Shown here piece after piece: positions 60,541-64,000 of a DNA stretch of 64,000 bases. The position numbers and the translations under genes were made by a program. Each line of letters starts with the position of its first letter. Positions within the stretch are counted from its first letter, which is position 1. The notes under the pieces were generated by a model, which had not been told where the DNA came from, searched no databases, and was given only the letters and a program-made list of their open reading frames with translations. This DNA is from Mycolicibacterium duvalii (GTDB lineage: Bacteria; Actinomycetota; Actinomycetes; Mycobacteriales; Mycobacteriaceae), in contig NZ_AP022563.1 in assembly GCF_010726645.1 (NCBI RefSeq), positions 2,790,001-2,854,000 on the forward strand. The letters run 5' to 3'.

Positions 60541-61656
60541 ATGACCCTGAGCCCGCTCGACGAGTACCCGGTCCACCAGGTGCCCGCGCCGATCGCGACG
60601 CCGGCCACCTCGGACCGCAACTTCTACGACCGGTCCTACTTCAACGTGCTCGACCGCGAAGGCCGTTTCATGGCGCTCACCGGCATCGGCTACTACCCCC
60701 GCCTCGGCGTCAAGGACGCCTACTTCCTGGTTCGGCGCGGCGACACCCAGACCGCGGTGCACCTCAGCGACGCGATTGACGACGACCGACTCCACCAGCA
60801 CGTCACCGGCTACCGCCTCGATGTCGTCGAACCCCTGCAGCAACTGCATCTGACCCTGGCCGAGACCGAAGGCATCTCCGCGGACCTGACCTGGCGCGGC
60901 CTATTCCCCGCGGCGCTGGAGCGCCCGCACGAAATGCTCACCGAGCGCCGGGTGACGTTGCAGGCGTGCCGCTTTGCCCAGGTCGGCTGCTGGGAGGGCT
61001 GGATCGACGTCGACGGGGAACGCCTCACCGTCGACCCGACCACCAGCGTCGGCAGCCGGGACCGGTCGTGGGGAATCCGCCCCATCGGCGAAGCCGAACC
61101 CGCCGGCCGCCCCGACACAGCGTTCCAGGGCATGTGGTGGCTGTATCTCCCCCTGGCCTTCGACGACTACCAGCTCTTCCTGATCCTGCAGGAGGACCCG
61201 GACGGTCACCGCAGCCTCTACGACTGCACCCGGCGCTGGCGCGACGGCCGGGTCGAGCAGCTCGACGGGGTGCGTGCCACCATCCACTACACGCCCGGAA
61301 CGCGAATCCCGTACGGTGCGCATGTCGATTTCATGAACCGCGCCGGCGACCGGATCCAGCTCGACGTCGAGTCGAAGTTGTTCGCGCCCATCGCTTTCGG
61401 CTCTGGCTACGGCGGGGATTCGTCCTGGGCGCACGGCACCTGGAAGGGCGGGCCCTTCGCCGAACGGGTCAGCTTCGATCTGACCGACCCGGAGGTGATG
61501 GCCAAGGCACCGTTCAGCCTCATCGACCACGTCGGGAAGGCCGTGTGCACCGAACCCGACGGCAGCACCTGCGAAGGTGCCGGGCTGTTCGAGCACGGCG
61601 TCATCGGCCCACACCACCCGTCGGGATTCTCCGACTGGACCGACACCGCGGAGTAG
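60541..61656 (+). CDS. unknown lipocalin-like/DUF7064-type protein
   Basis: A 371-residue soluble beta-rich protein. Two beta-sheet halves are suggested: first FMALTGIGYYPRLGVKDAYFLVRRG, LDVVEPLQQLHLTLAETEGISADLTWRGLF; second FAQVGCWEGWIDVDGERLTVDPTTSVGSRDRSWGIRP, then WWLYLPLAFDDYQLFLILQEDPDG. The SRDRSWGIRP phrase recalls DUF7064/CrtC-like lipocalin-fold proteins of actinobacteria, but I cannot confirm this. The ATG has GGAGAG upstream. It starts an operon with an LLM enzyme (3 bp gap) and a PEP-synthase-like protein under TetR control. Lipid or isoprenoid binding is a guess. Confidence 0.72.
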   Translation: MTLSPLDEYPVHQVPAPIATPATSDRNFYDRSYFNVLDREGRFMALTGIGYYPRLGVKDAYFLVRRGDTQTAVHLSDAIDDDRLHQHVTGYRLDVVEPLQQLHLTLAETEGISADLTWRGLFPAALERPHEMLTERRVTLQACRFAQVGCWEGWIDVDGERLTVDPTTSVGSRDRSWGIRPIGEAEPAGRPDTAFQGMWWLYLPLAFDDYQLFLILQEDPDGHRSLYDCTRRWRDGRVEQLDGVRATIHYTPGTRIPYGAHVDFMNRAGDRIQLDVESKLFAPIAFGSGYGGDSSWAHGTWKGGPFAERVSFDLTDPEVMAKAPFSLIDHVGKAVCTEPDGSTCEGAGLFEHGVIGPHHPSGFSDWTDTAE

Positions 61657-61659
61657 ACG

Positions 61660-62649
61660 ATGAAGATCATGACGGCCCTCTACGGGCCCACCGACGCGGT
61701 CGAACGAGCCCAGTTGTTGCGCGAGGCCGGCGCGTCCGGCGTGTTCACCTTCGAGGGGCCCTTCGACGTCTTCACCCCGCTGGTACTGGCGTCGTCGGTC
61801 AAGGGCCTCGACGTGATGTCCAATGTGGCGATCGCGTTCCCTCGCAATCCCATTCAGCTGGCCCATCAAGCCAACGACCTGCAACTGCTCACTGAGGGAC
61901 GCTTCATCCTGGGCCTGGGCACCCAGGTGCGGGCGCAGATCGAGAAACGCTACGGCGTCGCGTTCGACCATCCGGTGGCGCGGATGACGGAGATGGTCGG
62001 CGCGCTGCGGGCGATCTTCGCCGCCTGGAACGACGACGCGCGCCTGGACTTCCGCGGTGAGTTCTACCGGCACACCCTGATGACGCCGACCTTCGTGCCC
62101 GGCCCCAATCCGTACGGTCCGCCGCCGATCTATCTCGGGGCGCTGGGCCCGCGCCTGACCCGGGCCACCGCCGAGGTGGCTGACGGACTTCTCGTGATGC
62201 CCTTCGGATCGAAGCGGTACCTGCACGAGAAGACGATGCCGCAGGTGCATGCCGGACTGGCCGCCGCGGGCCGCAGCCGGGATCAATTCGCGGTGGTGCC
62301 GGAGATCATCGTCTCCGTCGACGCGGAAGGCAATCGCGATCATCACTCCACCCGAATGTTGTTGGCGTTCTACGGGTCCACTCCGGCCTACCGCCCGGTG
62401 CTCGATGCCCACGGGTGGGGTGATCTGCAACCCGAACTCAACGCGATGTCCAAACAGGGCCGCTGGCAGGAGATGGCGACGCTGATCGACGACGAGATCC
62501 TGTACACCATCGCCGCGTGCGGCACACCGGCCGAGATCGCCGACCACATCCGCGACCGCGTCGTCGGTGTCTCCGACCGCATCTGCCTGTATCAGCCCGG
62601 GCCGATCCCGATCGACGCGCTCGCCGAGATCGTCGATGCGCTGGGCTGA
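61660..62649 (+). CDS. LLM-class F420-dependent oxidoreductase
   Basis: A 329-residue luciferase-like TIM-barrel enzyme: GASGVFTFEGPFDVFTPLVLAS in the N-terminal strand-helix, LQLLTEGRFILGLGTQVRAQIEKRYG in the cofactor region, and PIYLGALGPRLTRATAEVADGLLVMPFGSKRY. The RYG and the Gly-rich strand resemble the TIGR03617 family of F420-dependent enzymes common in mycobacteria. The gene is between the lipocalin-like gene and the PEP-synthase-like gene, all plus strand with gaps of 3-4 bp, so one operon is likely. Substrate unknown. Confidence 0.86.
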   Translation: MKIMTALYGPTDAVERAQLLREAGASGVFTFEGPFDVFTPLVLASSVKGLDVMSNVAIAFPRNPIQLAHQANDLQLLTEGRFILGLGTQVRAQIEKRYGVAFDHPVARMTEMVGALRAIFAAWNDDARLDFRGEFYRHTLMTPTFVPGPNPYGPPPIYLGALGPRLTRATAEVADGLLVMPFGSKRYLHEKTMPQVHAGLAAAGRSRDQFAVVPEIIVSVDAEGNRDHHSTRMLLAFYGSTPAYRPVLDAHGWGDLQPELNAMSKQGRWQEMATLIDDEILYTIAACGTPAEIADHIRDRVVGVSDRICLYQPGPIPIDALAEIVDALG

Positions 62650-62653
62650 CGAC

Positions 62654-64000
62654 GTGACGGAATTGACTGTCGAGTTCGACGCGATCACCGACGACCGCTT
62701 CGGCGGGAAGGCCGCCGGTCTCGCTGAACTGCACCGTCTCGGGCTGCCGGTGCCGACGGGATTCGTCATCGCCGACGCGTCGCGACCCGATGCCGTCGAC
62801 GACGCCGCGCGCCGATTCGAGGCGTTGGCCGCCGCCGGCGCGTCCCCGGTCGCCGTCCGCTCCTCAGCGGTCGGCGAAGACGGCGAGGACCAGTCCTTCG
62901 CCGGTCAGTACGACACCGTCTTGGGTGTCGACTCGGTCGATGACTTCGTGGTCGCGGTGCGGCAGTGCGTGGATTCCATAGCCTCTCAACGGGCGTCGTC
63001 CTACAGCGGCGACATGAAAACCTCGATGCATGTGGTCGTTCAGCAGATGGTCGACGCGCGTGCCGCGGGCGTGGTATTCACCGCCGATCCGACGACGGGG
63101 CGACGCGACCTGATGGTGATCGACGCGGTCGCCGGACTGGGTGAGGCGCTGGTCGCCGGATCGGCCTCCCCCGACCACGTCGTCCTCGATGCCGACGGCA
63201 GCATCGCCGACCACGAGGTAGGTGACGTGCCGGTGTTACGCGCCGACGACATCGTCGCGATCCGCGAGGGCGCCGTGGCCGCCGCGCAGCACTGGGGCCG
63301 GCCGATGGACCTCGAATGGGCCATCGACCGAGACGGTGCCTTGTGGTGGCTGCAGGCCCGGCCGATCACGACGCTGCCCGGCGACCTCAATGAGATGGAC
63401 TCCCCGGTCGCCGGTCCCGATCACGTCTACACCCGCTGCAACATCGGCGAGATGATGCCCGGGGCGTTCTGCCCGCTCACCGCGTCCGTGTCGGGCTACG
63501 CCATCGACTACGCGATGCAGATGACCCAGGTCGTCGCGCGCGCCCAACCGCGCTACGAGAACCCCTGGCTGCAGGTCGGCTACTTCTACGGGCACATGTT
63601 CCTGAATTTGACCGAGGGCACCGCGCTGAGCTCTGGCATTCTCGGCAACTCGCGCGAGCAGTTCTCCCTGTCGATCTGCGGCCGCGTCGTCGATGAGCTG
63701 GAAGCCAAACCGCCGCAACCATTTTTGCGCAAGCTCACCAATACGATCCGACTCACCTCGCACGCCCTGTCGGTGGGCCCGGCGATCCGCCGGCTGGGAA
63801 GCGAGATCGCCGGGTGGGCCGTCCCCAACGGCACGGATGCCCGGGCGATTTTCCAGCAGCTCGAGGCAGGTGTCGAGCTGTACTGCCATGTGACCTTGAC
63901 CCACGTGCGCTCATCGTCGCGGGCCGCGGTAGCAGCGAACATCCTGGAGAGCACACTGGTGCGGCAGGCCGTCAAGGACGGCCGTACCGCTGAAGAGGGG
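62654..64000 (+). CDS. PEP-synthase-like (PEP/pyruvate-binding) protein, 3' end outside the window
   Basis: The frame from the GTG at 62654 is open to the window end (449 residues read). It has no ATG at its start. Its N-terminal ATP-grasp-like PEP/pyruvate-binding domain is clear: FGGKAAGLAELHRLGLPVPTGF, VAVRSSAVGEDGEDQSFAGQYDTVLGV, AGVVFTADPTTG and MDLEWAIDRDGALWWLQARPIT (about residue 220). A linker and second part with NIGEMMPGAFCPLTASVSGYAIDYAM follow, as in rifampin-phosphotransferase and PEP-synthase relatives. The PEP-transfer histidine domain, if present, lies beyond the window. It is the third gene of the TetR-controlled operon. A phosphotransferase acting on a small molecule is likely; the substrate is not readable. 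Confidence 0.82.
   Translation, partial: MTELTVEFDAITDDRFGGKAAGLAELHRLGLPVPTGFVIADASRPDAVDDAARRFEALAAAGASPVAVRSSAVGEDGEDQSFAGQYDTVLGVDSVDDFVVAVRQCVDSIASQRASSYSGDMKTSMHVVVQQMVDARAAGVVFTADPTTGRRDLMVIDAVAGLGEALVAGSASPDHVVLDADGSIADHEVGDVPVLRADDIVAIREGAVAAAQHWGRPMDLEWAIDRDGALWWLQARPITTLPGDLNEMDSPVAGPDHVYTRCNIGEMMPGAFCPLTASVSGYAIDYAMQMTQVVARAQPRYENPWLQVGYFYGHMFLNLTEGTALSSGILGNSREQFSLSICGRVVDELEAKPPQPFLRKLTNTIRLTSHALSVGPAIRRLGSEIAGWAVPNGTDARAIFQQLEAGVELYCHVTLTHVRSSSRAAVAANILESTLVRQAVKDGRTAEEG

Noticed and set aside
60901..62769. 622-codon minus-strand frame across two genes
   Set aside because: It spans the gene boundary of the unknown and LLM genes, and its translation is Arg/Gly/Asp-rich with no motif; a shadow frame.
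1..64000. CRISPR arrays, tRNA or rRNA genes, insertion sequences, prophage
   Set aside because: No evenly spaced repeats, no cloverleaf-like sequence noticed, and no transposase or integrase motif in any frame. The HNH gene is a 13E12 family member, not a phage terminase partner.

Overview
The base composition (very high GC), frequent GTG starts, 1-4 nt stop/start overlaps, a complete yrbE-mce operon, CDGP-type secreted proteins and a 13E12-type HNH gene all point to an actinobacterium of the Mycobacteriales, most likely an environmental Mycolicibacterium-type species. The window is chromosomal in character. It has no rRNA, tRNA, CRISPR array, insertion sequence or phage gene that I can see, and no gene-free stretch longer than 300 bases.

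1-3.7 kb holds ordinary genes: a cut-off alpha/beta hydrolase, an SDR, small membrane or secreted proteins and an MHS-type transporter.

3.7-36.7 kb is a dense catabolic island whose best match is steroid degradation. It has KshA and KshB homologues (9alpha-hydroxylation), HsaA-, HsaC- and HsaD-like enzymes (aromatic A-ring hydroxylation, meta-cleavage, hydrolysis) and three KstD-like flavoproteins. It also has an Old-Yellow-Enzyme family reductase, two Baeyer-Villiger monooxygenases (one resembling steroid/phenylacetone monooxygenases, one 4-hydroxyacetophenone-monooxygenase-like) and two HSL-type esterases. A beta-oxidation-like set (acyl-CoA ligase, ADH, ALDH, enoyl-CoA hydratase, a pair of acyl-CoA dehydrogenases), several SDRs, a PaaI thioesterase, and IclR and PadR regulators complete it. 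HsaB and the HsaEFG steps are absent. A Baeyer-Villiger enzyme plus esterase plus dehydrogenases is the chemistry needed to remove a C17 acetyl side chain, so a ketosteroid with a short side chain (pregnane type) is a reasonable substrate guess. An HNH/13E12 gene with an SOS-box-like site sits inside the island.

36.7-49.7 kb is a full Mce lipid-import locus on the minus strand (YrbEA, YrbEB, MceA-F, with the MceE lipoprotein). Its Mce-associated proteins are split off by one oppositely oriented secreted-protein gene. A second similar secreted protein lies on the other side of the operon. The position beside the catabolic island suggests uptake of the same hydrophobic substrate.

49.7-52.6 kb has an NTF2-like protein, an LLM oxidoreductase, an SDR and a TetR regulator. 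52.7-59.8 kb is a compact beta-amino-acid unit: a DmpA/P1-family aminopeptidase, an APC permease, a PucR regulator, MmsA and a class III aminotransferase. Together these could take beta-alanyl peptides to acetyl-CoA. 59.9-64 kb has a TetR gene with a palindromic operator, a lipocalin-like unknown, an LLM oxidoreductase and the start of a PEP-synthase-like protein that runs off the window.

Two copies of the same inverted repeat lie directly at the stop codons of two convergent gene pairs and look like a reused bidirectional terminator.
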